DNA from: Cytophagaceae bacterium | GTDB lineage: Bacteria; Bacteroidota; Bacteroidia; Flavobacteriales; Flavobacteriaceae | Direction: 5' to 3' | NCBI GenBank assembly: GCA_002710685.1 | Contig: PALD01000046.1 | Location: 1 to 62,641, forward strand | Length of the DNA: 62,641 nucleotides | Part shown: positions 16,558-25,088 of the stretch, piece after piece | How the letters are laid out: the number at the start of each line of letters is the position of its first letter | Position numbering within the stretch: the stretch's first letter is position 1 | Made by a program: the position numbers and the translations under genes | The notes under the pieces: model-generated | Database searches by the model: none | Seen by the model: only the letters and a program-made list of their open reading frames with translations | What the model was told of the DNA's origin: nothing

Positions 16558-17100
16558 ATGGAAACTAGCATCACAAATCATCAGAAAAACCTGGCAATGT
16601 TCATACACTTGTCAACCTTTTCACAAATCTTTATTCCTTTTGGCAATTTTATCATGCCGCTCGTTTTATGGATGGCACAAAAAAGGGATTCAGCATTTAT
16701 AGATGACCACGGCCGCAGGGCCATTAATTTTCAGTTAAGCCTACTTATCTATACGGTGGTTATCATCATGGTCGCCATACCTATCATCATTTTTCAGGCA
16801 CTTGCAATTGCTGACACCAACAATTATGGTTTTTGGCACCACTGGGAAGATATGGTTAGCGTGGGTGAAGTTTCTGGGCTAGTCCTCACCGTCATCATTG
16901 CTGGGATAGTATTAATCGCACTATTCTTGGTAGGTATCATTGCAGTAATCTCGGCATCCATAAACGCCAGCAACGGGAGGATATATAAATACCCCCTTTG
17001 CATTGACTTTATCAGGCCCATCATCAATCAATCACCACCTCAATCAGCTTCATCACCTGATAGTACCGAGGGACCATTCAACGCTCCCGCAAAGGAGTAA
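16558..17100 (+). CDS. DUF4870 membrane protein
   Basis: 180 residues with the DUF4870 signature: IHLSTFSQIFIPFGNFIMPL (about 16-35), DDHGRRAINFQLS (about 56-68) and three or four hydrophobic helices. Two of the helices surround a polar loop (about 90-110), and a Pro/Ser-rich cytoplasmic tail follows. DUF4870 proteins are small inner-membrane proteins of unknown function. They are often near PspC genes, as here (PadR starts 45 bp later). It is probably the first gene of the envelope cluster under the promoter at 16507. Confidence 0.85.
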   Translation: METSITNHQKNLAMFIHLSTFSQIFIPFGNFIMPLVLWMAQKRDSAFIDDHGRRAINFQLSLLIYTVVIIMVAIPIIIFQALAIADTNNYGFWHHWEDMVSVGEVSGLVLTVIIAGIVLIALFLVGIIAVISASINASNGRIYKYPLCIDFIRPIINQSPPQSASSPDSTEGPFNAPAKE

Positions 17101-17145
17101 CAATCAAAAAAAACGAACAGTTTAATCGAATTAAAATGAGAATCC

Positions 17146-17490
17146 ATGAAGATTGAAAACACAAAGGCGCAGATGCGCAAGGGGGTTCTCGAGTACTGCA
17201 TACTCAGCATTCTCAGGGATGAGGATGCCTATGTGGCAGAGATACTCGAGACCCTCAAGGAGGCCAAGCTTCTCGTGGTGGAAGGTACAATTTACCCCCT
17301 GCTCACAAGGCTTAAAAATGCTGGGCTGCTAAGCTATCGCTGGGAAGAATCCACCAGTGGACCCCCCAGAAAATATTATGGCCTTACCGAGACCGGAAAA
17401 CTTTTTCTCACAGAACTCACGGACACATGGGATGACCTTAAAATGGCTGTTAACACGGTAACCTCTCAAAAAAGCAACAAAAATGAATAA
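17146..17490 (+). CDS. PadR-family transcriptional regulator
   Basis: 114 residues, a compact PadR winged helix: KGVLEYCILSILRD, AYVAEILETLKEA, VVEGTIYPLLTRLKNAGLL, SGPPRKYYGLTETGK. These small PadR proteins are dimeric repressors that lack the long C-terminal domain. The gene overlaps the next (PspC) by 8 bp, so translation is coupled. It most likely regulates its own operon, by analogy with PadR-PspC pairs elsewhere in Bacteroidota. Confidence 0.92.
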   Translation: MKIENTKAQMRKGVLEYCILSILRDEDAYVAEILETLKEAKLLVVEGTIYPLLTRLKNAGLLSYRWEESTSGPPRKYYGLTETGKLFLTELTDTWDDLKMAVNTVTSQKSNKNE

Positions 17491-19510
17491 GACAGTAAAT
17501 ATAAATCTAGCCGGGCTATTCTTTCACATAGATGAAAATGCCTATGCCAAGCTGCAACGCTATCTTGACGCCATAAAGCGGTCATTTACAGATGCGCAGG
17601 GAAGGGATGAAATCATACAGGATATCGAGGCCCGTGTCGCAGAGCTTTTCAGCGAAAAGATAAAAAATGAAAGACAGGTCATAGGCCTTAAGGAAGTGGA
17701 CGAGGTCATTGACGTTATGGGCCAGCCCGAAGATTACCGCCTGGATGAAGAAATCTTTGAAGATGAACCTCAACCCAAAGCAACCTATACCAGCAACACC
17801 GCGCCAAAAAAACTTTACCGGGACAGGGACATCTCATACATAGGCGGCGTGTGTTCAGGACTAGGGCACTACCTGGGCATAGACACCATCTGGGTGCGCA
17901 TCCTTTTCATACTGCTCACATTCTTGACCAGTGGAGGGTTCATACTCGTATATATCGTCTTCTGGATTTTTGTTCCAGAAGCAGTGACCACCGCCGAAAA
18001 GCTGGAAATGCGGGGAAAGCCGGTCAACATCGACAATATTCAACGTAAAGTAAAAGAGGGATTTGAAAATGTTGCGGACACCGTAAAGAACGTAGACTAT
18101 GAGAAGTATGGCAACAAGGCAAAAAAAGGGGCTTCGGGGTTTTTCTCAGGATTGGGAAAATTCCTTATGTTCTGCCTTAAAGTGATTGTCAAGTTCATAG
18201 GTATCCTCCTTATCATCGTGGGCGCAACCGCGGTAATCGGGCTATTTATAGGGCTATTCACGGCAGGTACGCTGGGGTTTGTTGATGGTGGTTTTGGCGA
18301 CTATATCATGTTGTTCAATACCTCGGGGGCGCCATTATGGTTGATTTCATTGCTTACACTGCTTGCAGTGGGCATCCCGTTCTTTGCAATCTTTTACCTG
18401 GGTCTCAAGATCCTGGTAAACAACCTCAAGAGCATGAGCCTTACGGCAAAATTGACCCTTGCGGGACTGTGGATCATTGCCTTGATAGGTCTGGGCATAC
18501 TTGCCCTGAGACAGGCCACTGCCTATACCGTGGAAGGTGAAACAATCACCACAAAAACCTTGAACATCGCACCTGGTGATACCTTGAACATCTCCATGAA
18601 CATAAAACGATATGGCTACAGCTACCGTTACAATTATGAAGATTTCAAGATTGCCAGGGATGAAGACGGCAACAAGGCCCTATACCTTGATGATGTGCGT
18701 TTCAGGATACTGGAAGCTAAGGACGGTCAAGCCAAGATTGAGTTTTTAAGGACGGCAAGGGGTAGCTCATATGATGCAGCCCAAGACCGTGCCGGGCAAA
18801 TTGATTATAAATATGACCTCAATGGCAATACATTGACACTCAATAATTACTTTACCATGGCATTGCCCGCACAATACCGTGACCAGGACCTGGATATCAT
18901 CATCTATCTCCCCGAAGGCACGCAACTCATGGTTGATAAAAATACTGGCCATTATCATAGAAACTCGGGATATTCGGGCGATTTATTATGGTCAGGCTCA
19001 GAAGATAAGGTGCTTACCATGCACAACGGCAAATTGATCTGTGCAGATTGCCCCGCTGATGAAATCCACGAACCATCTGGGGACGGCTGGCAATACCCCA
19101 ATGAAGATGGCGAATATGATTTTGACGAAAGTCTAAGGAAAAAAGACGGTGTTAGGACACAGGATCCCATGGATTCTCTCACCAATGAAATCATCGACAC
19201 CGCCACGATAGGCGATAACACCATCCTGGGCACGTTGAAGCAGAGTAATACAAGTGATATCAAGCAGGTGGAATTTATGGATAATGGAGAAGCTCTAATC
19301 ACCTATGCCGGCAGAAAGATAAAAGCAAGATGGAGCAACAAAAAACCCGAAGCATTCAATGATTTTCCAGGAGCGGGAAATTTAAGTGCAGATTTTTACA
19401 TTGAATATCATGACACTGACAGCAACCTAAACCTCATAGCCCTAATGCAGAAAAAGAGTAACAATTCAATCACACTTGTGTCTAACAATATAACTTTAGA
19501 AAAAGCATAG
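17483..19510 (+). CDS. PspC-domain envelope protein
   Basis: 675 residues. An N-terminal cytoplasmic helical segment (about 1-90, NLAGLFFHIDENAYAKLQRY, GQPEDYRL) resembles HAAS-type domains. The PspC domain follows (about 110-172, YIGGVCSGLGHYLGIDTIWV and FWIFVPEA), then a linker, three further TM helices (about 220-345) and a large non-membrane C-terminal half with no recognised domain. In enterobacteria PspC helps sense inner-membrane stress. In Bacteroidota the fused form has unknown partners. It is translationally coupled to padR and followed after 33 bp by the head-GIN gene. Confidence 0.88.
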   Translation: MNKTVNINLAGLFFHIDENAYAKLQRYLDAIKRSFTDAQGRDEIIQDIEARVAELFSEKIKNERQVIGLKEVDEVIDVMGQPEDYRLDEEIFEDEPQPKATYTSNTAPKKLYRDRDISYIGGVCSGLGHYLGIDTIWVRILFILLTFLTSGGFILVYIVFWIFVPEAVTTAEKLEMRGKPVNIDNIQRKVKEGFENVADTVKNVDYEKYGNKAKKGASGFFSGLGKFLMFCLKVIVKFIGILLIIVGATAVIGLFIGLFTAGTLGFVDGGFGDYIMLFNTSGAPLWLISLLTLLAVGIPFFAIFYLGLKILVNNLKSMSLTAKLTLAGLWIIALIGLGILALRQATAYTVEGETITTKTLNIAPGDTLNISMNIKRYGYSYRYNYEDFKIARDEDGNKALYLDDVRFRILEAKDGQAKIEFLRTARGSSYDAAQDRAGQIDYKYDLNGNTLTLNNYFTMALPAQYRDQDLDIIIYLPEGTQLMVDKNTGHYHRNSGYSGDLLWSGSEDKVLTMHNGKLICADCPADEIHEPSGDGWQYPNEDGEYDFDESLRKKDGVRTQDPMDSLTNEIIDTATIGDNTILGTLKQSNTSDIKQVEFMDNGEALITYAGRKIKARWSNKKPEAFNDFPGAGNLSADFYIEYHDTDSNLNLIALMQKKSNNSITLVSNNITLEKA

Positions 19511-19543
19511 TATAATAGGATAAAATCAATCAAATAATCAATC

Positions 19544-20281
19544 ATGACAACAGTAATCAAATTTTTAGTAGGTACCGCAGTGGCCTTTATGTTTGCCTCG
19601 TGTGACTTTGGGTTTTCCATAGGCCAGGTTAATGGCAATGGCAATGTGATAGAATATAACCTCAACATCACGGAGGGTTTTACCAATGTTGACGCATCCA
19701 GCGGTTGGGATGTCTACCTCTCAAAGGGCGACAAGACCACCGTGATTGCAGAAACTGATGAAAACCTCCTCGACCTCCTGGAGGTAGAAGTACATGGCAA
19801 TACGTTGCGCATCAAGACCAAAGACCGTGAAAACATAGGCCGTGCAAGTTCAAAAAAAGTACATGTCACCTATGTTGATGACCTGGAAAACATCTCGGCC
19901 AGCAGTGGCGCAGATGTAGTGGCCACAGATGTGATTGAAGGAGAATCATTAAGACTGGATGCCTCCAGCGGGGCTGATATCAAGGCAGAGGCCATGGTGA
20001 GGAGAATCTCCCTTGAAGCAAGTAGTGGTGCAGATATCGACCTACGTGGCGGTGCTGAAACCGTTGAGCTGGACGTGAGCAGTGGCGCAGATATTGACGC
20101 CCAGGACCTCAAGGCAGAGGATGTGACCGCCGAGGCTTCCAGCGGGGGAGGCATCAAGATATGGGCAGGTAATTCAATTTCTGCACGAGCTTCCAGTGGT
20201 GGAGATGTCGAGTACTGGGGAAACCCTAAAAAGACCGATATCCCCAAGAGCGTTTCGGGCAACGTAAAAAAGAGGGGTTAG
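19544..20281 (+). CDS. Head-GIN domain (DUF2807) lipoprotein
   Basis: 245 residues with lipobox MFASC (Cys20). The body is a DUF2807/head-GIN beta-helix. A lead unit VDASSGWDVYLSKGD is followed by at least six rungs repeating every 19-20 residues around SSGAD or SSGGG/GGD (ISASSGADVVA, LDASSGADIKA, LEASSGADIDL, LDVSSGADIDA, AEASSGGGIKI, ARASSGGDVEY). It is probably anchored in the envelope. The repeats suggest a rigid stack, with ligand or partner unknown. Its stop codon directly abuts the start of the next gene. Confidence 0.9.
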   Translation: MTTVIKFLVGTAVAFMFASCDFGFSIGQVNGNGNVIEYNLNITEGFTNVDASSGWDVYLSKGDKTTVIAETDENLLDLLEVEVHGNTLRIKTKDRENIGRASSKKVHVTYVDDLENISASSGADVVATDVIEGESLRLDASSGADIKAEAMVRRISLEASSGADIDLRGGAETVELDVSSGADIDAQDLKAEDVTAEASSGGGIKIWAGNSISARASSGGDVEYWGNPKKTDIPKSVSGNVKKRG

Positions 20282-20788
20282 ATGAAATATCCAATGATCG
20301 TGCTGATATTGGTTTGCCTTTCGGCGAAAGCCAATGCGCAGGTGTCCCAAGACTCTGAACTGTTCATTGAACTCAAAAAGATGGATAGCCTCCTCTTTGA
20401 ACAAGGGTTCAACCGTTGCAACCACGTTGCCACGTTGAAGGCCGTAAAACCAGACGTAAAGTTCTATCACGATACCGGTGGCCTGACCACCACGGCTGAT
20501 GCCCTCTTGACAGACATCAAGAACAACATTTGCGGCCATGATTATAAGATGAGGCGCGCACTGGTACCGGGAAGCCTTGAAGTATATGCCCTCAAGGATG
20601 GTGACAGCTTATATGGAGCGATACAAAAAGGGGAACATAGATTTTATATCAGGCCTCCCGGCAAAGAAGAATTCTTGACCGGTGCCGCCCTGTTCACCCA
20701 CGTATGGGAACGCACCCATGATGGCTGGAAACTTGCCACGGTACTGAGCTACAACCATGGGCCGGCAACTTCCGCGGAAGCTAAATAG
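20282..20788 (+). CDS. Secreted NTF2-like (DUF4440-type) protein
   Basis: 168 residues with a Sec signal peptide (ends SAKANAQ, about residue 20). A cone-shaped NTF2-like domain follows: LFIELKKMDSLLFEQGFNRC, KFYHDTGGLT, LTDIKNNIC, FTHVWERTHDGWKLATVLSYNH. The family covers enzymes and ligand-binding proteins, and no active-site set can be assigned here. It begins immediately after the stop of the head-GIN gene (TAG then ATG), so it is the last gene of the PadR-PspC operon. Palindrome copies lie in its signal peptide (20318) and at its C-terminus (20769). Confidence 0.82.
   Translation: MKYPMIVLILVCLSAKANAQVSQDSELFIELKKMDSLLFEQGFNRCNHVATLKAVKPDVKFYHDTGGLTTTADALLTDIKNNICGHDYKMRRALVPGSLEVYALKDGDSLYGAIQKGEHRFYIRPPGKEEFLTGAALFTHVWERTHDGWKLATVLSYNHGPATSAEAK
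20318..20330. repeat. Iterated palindrome CTTTCG-g-CGAAAG in a signal peptide
   Basis: An exact 13-bp element coding for part of the LSAKA signal-peptide region. Confidence 0.8.
20769..20780. repeat. Iterated palindrome CTTCCGCGGAAG at a C-terminus
   Basis: A perfect 12-mer that encodes the residues just before the stop codon (TSAEAK). Confidence 0.8.
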
Positions 20789-20829
20789 GACAAAAGGTTA
20801 TCCCGGTTGCACTAACCATTCAATTCAAC

Positions 20830-20855
20830 AAAAGCCGCATTCGCGGCTTTTCTTA
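20830..20855 (+). terminator. Terminator of the PadR-PspC operon
   Basis: AAAAGCCGC (20830-20838), loop ATTC, GCGGCTTTT (20843-20851), then TCTTAT. Confidence 0.85.
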
Positions 20856-20887
20856 TATTTGGGCAATTCATAACACCGCTCAATCTA

Positions 20888-21805
20888 TTGGTATTTTTAA
20901 ATCTTATCAGGTATAAGAACCTCTTGATGATCATCGCCACGCAATGTATCATCCATTATGGTTTTTTGATTTCGCTGGGCATGCCCCATGCACTGGGCCA
21001 CTTTCAGTTTACAATACTTGTCACAGCAAGTGTCTTGATTGCTGCCGCAGGCTATATCATCAACGATATCAATGATGTGGAAATTGACCGTATCAACCGT
21101 CCAAAAAGGCTTTACATCACCCGCTACTTTAGTGAGAAAAAGGCCCTTAACTTATATATGATCTTAAACATTGTGGGGGTTGCGCTGGGTTTCTTGCTGT
21201 GCAACATGATCAACAAACCTGGTTTTGCCTTACTATTTGTGCTTATTTCGGCACTGTTGTACACCTATGCCTCGTTTGTAAAAAAAATAATCGTTGTGGG
21301 GCACATTTTGATAAGTATCTTGGTTGCAAGCTCTATAGGTGTGGTCATGGTCTTTGACATTGCGCCCATGTATGCCTATCATCACATGGTGCTTGCCACA
21401 CCCTTATCCGTGCTGCGGGATTATGCGCTTTTTGCCTTTTTGCTCAATTTTTTGAGGGAAATCGTGAAGAGTATTGAAGATATTGAGGGCGATAAAAACG
21501 GTGGGGTCATGAGCCTGCCCATCATCATGGGGCGCAAGCGCGCTTCACGGTTGGCTTCTATCCTTGCCCTTGCCTATATCGCCATCTTGATAGGATATAT
21601 CTATATATTTTTATACGCTAACCTTTTTTGTGTCATCTACCTATTGCTGGCCATTTGTTTTCCCTTGCTGTTCTTCTCTGTAAAATCCTGGTCAGCCAGT
21701 TCCAAGCATGAATTTTCAAGGCTTTCAACAATCATCAAGGTGGTTATGCTTGCCGGTGTCTTATCTTTGGGGATATTGACATTAACCCTTACCTATGCTG
21801 CTTGA
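20888..21805 (+). CDS. UbiA-family prenyltransferase
   Basis: 305 residues, mostly membrane helices (about eight or nine). The first Asp-rich motif is NDINDVEIDRINRP (about 58-71), the second DIEGDKNGG (about 197-205). Both are needed for Mg-prenyl-diphosphate binding in the UbiA superfamily. The form resembles the geranylgeranylglycerol-phosphate geranylgeranyltransferase-like group common in Flavobacteriia. The acceptor cannot be read from sequence. The start is a TTG at 20888, chosen because FLNLIRYKNLLM begins the family and no ATG or GTG lies in frame upstream. It overlaps maf by 11 bp. Confidence 0.88.
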   Translation: MVFLNLIRYKNLLMIIATQCIIHYGFLISLGMPHALGHFQFTILVTASVLIAAAGYIINDINDVEIDRINRPKRLYITRYFSEKKALNLYMILNIVGVALGFLLCNMINKPGFALLFVLISALLYTYASFVKKIIVVGHILISILVASSIGVVMVFDIAPMYAYHHMVLATPLSVLRDYALFAFLLNFLREIVKSIEDIEGDKNGGVMSLPIIMGRKRASRLASILALAYIAILIGYIYIFLYANLFCVIYLLLAICFPLLFFSVKSWSASSKHEFSRLSTIIKVVMLAGVLSLGILTLTLTYAA

Positions 21806-22382
21806 TAAACTGGACGGCCACAAGATAATCCTTGCCTCTCAATCCCCCAGGAGAAAGGAACTCCTGAACCTGATGAATATTCCTTTTGCCGTAAGGCTAA
21901 AACCCGTTGAAGAAATATTTCCTGATGATCTAAACGGCAAGGAAATTGCTGAACATATCGCACGGCTCAAGGCAAATGCCCATCTCGAGGATATTGCCGT
22001 CGATGAGATAATCATCACGGCAGATACCGTGGTATGGTGCGATGGCAGGGCAATGGGCAAGCCCGCTGATGTGGCCGGGGCCAAAGAAATGATAAAACAC
22101 CTTAGCGGAAAGACCCATGAGGTAATTACCGCAATATGCCTCTTGACATCCACTGGCATTATCACAGATAGTGATGTGGTAACGGTCCATTTTAAAGACC
22201 TCACTGATGAGGAGATTGATTTTTACATAGAAGATTACAAGCCCTTTGACAAGGCAGGTGCCTATGGCATTCAGGAATGGATAGGCCACGTGGGCATCAC
22301 AAAGATTGAAGGGGCGTACAACACCGTGGTGGGCCTGCCCACCCACCTTTTATACGCCATGCTCAACAGATTGTTGAATTGA
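21795..22382 (+). CDS. maf: Maf-like nucleoside-triphosphate pyrophosphatase
   Basis: 195 residues, full length. Motifs are ILASQSPRRKELLNLM (about 11-26), HIARLKANA, IITADTVVWCDG and EEIDFYIEDYKPFDKAGAYGIQE (given as the YIEDYKPFDKAGAYG core). Maf proteins hydrolyse non-canonical NTPs (dTTP/UTP or m7GTP, depending on subgroup), and the W in ADTVVW points to the YhdE/dTTPase side only weakly. It overlaps the 3' end of the prenyltransferase gene, so the two are cotranslated. This pair is frequent in the phylum, with no known functional link. Confidence 0.93.
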   Translation: MLLDKLDGHKIILASQSPRRKELLNLMNIPFAVRLKPVEEIFPDDLNGKEIAEHIARLKANAHLEDIAVDEIIITADTVVWCDGRAMGKPADVAGAKEMIKHLSGKTHEVITAICLLTSTGIITDSDVVTVHFKDLTDEEIDFYIEDYKPFDKAGAYGIQEWIGHVGITKIEGAYNTVVGLPTHLLYAMLNRLLN

Positions 22383-22440
22383 TAACAAGGGTCTTAACCC
22401 AAAAAGCAAAGACTACCGCAACAAACCCTCAACTATTAAG

Positions 22441-22448
22441 TATATTTG
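22441..22448 (+). promoter_or_regulatory. Promoter -7 box of the PIG-L operon
   Basis: A perfect TATATTTG. Transcription from it would start about 20 nt before the ATG at 22476. This excludes the in-frame TTG at 22446 as a start, because it lies inside the box. Confidence 0.6.
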
Positions 22449-22475
22449 AAGGAACTAGCCTATCTTACCCGTACA

Positions 22476-24986
22476 ATGAGAAGATATTTATTTTTAGTAT
22501 TCCTCAGTATTCATTCATTTTTGGCTCAAGGCCAAAAGCCTGAAAAACTGAATTCTTCCCAGATTTTTGAAAAGATTGAAGACCTTAATTTCCTGGGGAC
22601 CGCCCTTTACATCGCTGCGCATCCAGATGATGAAAACACCACGATGATTTCTTACCTGGCAAATGAAGTCCACGCACGCACCGGTTACCTATCGCTCACG
22701 CGCGGTGATGGTGGGCAAAACCTCATAGGCCCTGAAATACGTGAACTACTGGGCGTGATTCGCACAGAAGAACTACTGGCCGCAAGAAGGATTGATGGTG
22801 GCGTACAGCGTTTTACAAGGGCAAATGATTTTGGCTTCTCAAAGCATCCTGATGAAACCCTTGAGATATGGGACAAGGATGAAGTGCTGGGAGACGTGGT
22901 CTGGGCCATTCGCAAATTTAAACCAGACGTCATCATCAACCGGTTTGACCACCGTACCCCAGGCACGACACACGGGCACCATACCTCATCAGCAATCTTG
23001 AGCCATGAGGCCTTTGACCTTGTGGGGGATGCCTCACAATACCCAGAACAATTAAAATACACGCAGACCTGGCAGCCAAAACGCCAATTCTTAAACACCT
23101 CCAGCTGGTTTTACCGCAATAGGGAAGCCTTTGAACAAGCGATGAAGGACAGCGACCTCATCTCGATGGAGATTGGCGTGTATTATCCCAGCTATGGACT
23201 AAGCAACAACGAAATTTCATCCCTGAGCCGTAGCCAGCACAAATCACAGGGTATGGGAAACACCGGTTCACGAGGCAGCCAGATGGAGTACCTGGAACTC
23301 ATCAACGGTGACAAACCCAAAGACGGCAACCTTTTTGACGGTATTGATACCAGCTGGAACCGCGTGAAGGGCGGCAGTGCCATTGGCGATATCCTCTATG
23401 CCGTTCAAGAAAACTATGACCATGGCAACCCGGCAGCAAGCCTTCCCGGCTTGATCAAGGCCTACTCCCTGATAACAAAGCTTGAGGACACGCACTGGCG
23501 ACCCATTAAGGAAAATCAAATCAAGCAGGTCATCAAGGCCTGCGCCGGCCTATATCTTGAAGCCGTGACTGACAGGCAGACCGCCACAAAAAATGAAAAT
23601 GTAACCCTGGAAGTAGAAGCCATCAACCGCAGTGACTTTCCCGTTAAGCTTGATGATATCATTGTTTTGCCTTACGGCGAAAGGATTGAGGCCGCAACCA
23701 CCCTCAACGACAATACAGACTTCAGTACCAGGGCAAGTTTCAACACCGGCAATGCAGCCCTCACCACGCCATACTGGCTACGTGAAGAAGGAACCCTGGG
23801 CATGTACAGGGTAGATGACCAGCAGTTGATAGGCGAGCCCGAAACCCCGCGTGTTATCAAGGCTGTCTTCGACCTCGATTTTGACGGCGTTAAGATCCCC
23901 ATTACAGAAACCATTGCATATAAGTACAATGACCGTGTGGATGGTGAGGTGTTTGAGCCCTTTGAGATTGTCCCCCCCGTTTCGGTGGCGATTGATGAAC
24001 CCGTCATCATCTTTGCTGATGCTAAACCAAAAAACATCACTGTCAAGGTCACTGCATATACAAACAACCTCAATGCCTCAGTGACACTAAGGGCAAGTCC
24101 TGGCTGGAAGGTAACCCCTACCAGTATTGAAACCATAATACCACAAAAAGGAGAATCAAGAACCTTGGCTTTTGAGGTGACCCCGCCAGCAAATCAAGAC
24201 CAGGCAACCATTGAGCCTGTTGCCACAATAGATGGAAAAGAATACAACCTCAAGGTACAGCATATTGATTATAAGCATATCCCGTTACAAACGCTCAGCC
24301 TTTCGGCGAAAGCCAAGGTAGTGCGGCTCAATATTGAGAAAAAGGGAAATTATATAGGCTACATCGAGGGTGCTGGCGATGTCGTCCCGCAAGGGCTGGA
24401 ACAGATGGGGTATCAGGTTGCCAAAATTTCGCCAGAAAATATCACCCCGGTCCTGCTCAAGCAATTTGATGCCGTGGTGGTGGGCATACGCGCATATAAC
24501 GTGAGCCAGGAACTACGTTTCAAGCAGCCCCAATTGTTGGATTATGTAAAAAATGGCGGCACCATGATCGTGCAGTACAATACAGCCCGCGGATTTGATT
24601 TTGACGGCGTGGGGCCATATCCCCTTGCACTGTCAAATGACCGGGTGACACGTGAAGATGCGGCGGTCAAAATCCTTGATCCTAAAAATGAACTGCTCAA
24701 CGTACCCAATAAAATAACGGAAGACGATTTTAAAGGCTGGGTACAGGAGCGTGGATTATATTTTCCCAATACATGGGACAGCCACTACACGCCCATCTTC
24801 TCGATGCATGACGATAACGAGGCAGCAAGTGATGGCAGTTTGCTTATCACAAAATATGGAGAAGGTCACTATATTTACACGGGACTGAGTTTCTTTAGGG
24901 AATTACCGGCAGGAGTACCCGGGGCATTCAGGCTTTTTGCAAATATGCTCTCTGTGGGTAAAAACGATGAAAAGATAAAGGGATGA
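22476..24986 (+). CDS. Secreted PIG-L family deacetylase, large form
   Basis: 836 residues. The signal peptide (1-20, ends FLAQGQ) is followed by a PIG-L/LmbE domain (about 38-250) with AHPDDE (His49, Asp51, Asp52) and HGHH (166-169), the zinc ligands of N-acetylglucosaminyl deacetylases. After it come beta-sandwich regions (about 350-590) and a C-terminal flavodoxin/GATase-like fold (about 600-800, FDAVVVGIRAYNV, GGTMIVQYN). Such long forms are exported and may deacetylate GlcNAc-type sugars. The substrate is unknown. The next small gene starts inside its stop codon (ATGA), and a symporter follows, suggesting uptake of the product. Confidence 0.88.
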   Translation: MRRYLFLVFLSIHSFLAQGQKPEKLNSSQIFEKIEDLNFLGTALYIAAHPDDENTTMISYLANEVHARTGYLSLTRGDGGQNLIGPEIRELLGVIRTEELLAARRIDGGVQRFTRANDFGFSKHPDETLEIWDKDEVLGDVVWAIRKFKPDVIINRFDHRTPGTTHGHHTSSAILSHEAFDLVGDASQYPEQLKYTQTWQPKRQFLNTSSWFYRNREAFEQAMKDSDLISMEIGVYYPSYGLSNNEISSLSRSQHKSQGMGNTGSRGSQMEYLELINGDKPKDGNLFDGIDTSWNRVKGGSAIGDILYAVQENYDHGNPAASLPGLIKAYSLITKLEDTHWRPIKENQIKQVIKACAGLYLEAVTDRQTATKNENVTLEVEAINRSDFPVKLDDIIVLPYGERIEAATTLNDNTDFSTRASFNTGNAALTTPYWLREEGTLGMYRVDDQQLIGEPETPRVIKAVFDLDFDGVKIPITETIAYKYNDRVDGEVFEPFEIVPPVSVAIDEPVIIFADAKPKNITVKVTAYTNNLNASVTLRASPGWKVTPTSIETIIPQKGESRTLAFEVTPPANQDQATIEPVATIDGKEYNLKVQHIDYKHIPLQTLSLSAKAKVVRLNIEKKGNYIGYIEGAGDVVPQGLEQMGYQVAKISPENITPVLLKQFDAVVVGIRAYNVSQELRFKQPQLLDYVKNGGTMIVQYNTARGFDFDGVGPYPLALSNDRVTREDAAVKILDPKNELLNVPNKITEDDFKGWVQERGLYFPNTWDSHYTPIFSMHDDNEAASDGSLLITKYGEGHYIYTGLSFFRELPAGVPGAFRLFANMLSVGKNDEKIKG
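22519..22537. repeat. Iterated palindrome TTTTGGC-n5-GCCAAAA in a signal peptide
   Basis: Arms of 7 bp (22519-22525, 22531-22537). They encode the signal-peptidase region of the PIG-L protein. It is a variant of the TTTGGCT family. Confidence 0.6.
24300..24312. repeat. Iterated palindrome CTTTCG-g-CGAAAG in PIG-L gene
   Basis: An exact 13-bp element encoding LSAK in the linker before the C-terminal fold. Confidence 0.8.
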
Positions 24987-25087
24987 AAAAATTGAAAGGT
25001 AATGAATGGCACTGGTGGTATACCTTGCTCCTTGTGGCAAATGCCATTTATATCATTCTTTTCTATATAATGATGAAGGCCTATTGA
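24983..25087 (+). CDS. Small 34-residue single-pass membrane protein
   Basis: The frame starts at ATG 24983, overlapping the PIG-L stop (ATGA), and ends at TGA 25085-25087, one base before the symporter ATG. The product begins MKKLKGNEWHWWYT, has a hydrophobic helix of about 18 residues (LLLVANAIYIILFYIMM) and ends KAY. Coupling on both sides, a positive N-terminus and a clean TM segment argue for a real gene. It is well below usual annotation limits. It may be an accessory subunit of the SSS symporter, as small subunits exist for other transporters. That role is inference. Confidence 0.7.
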   Translation: MKKLKGNEWHWWYTLLLVANAIYIILFYIMMKAY

Positions 25088-25088
25088 T

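Noticed and set aside
19870..20262. Long minus-strand frame opposite the head-GIN gene
   Set aside because: It is a shadow of the repeated SSGAD coding sequence; composition follows the plus-strand protein.
22446..22475. TTG start for the PIG-L gene
   Set aside because: It lies inside the TATATTTG promoter box; ATG 22476 opens a clean signal peptide.
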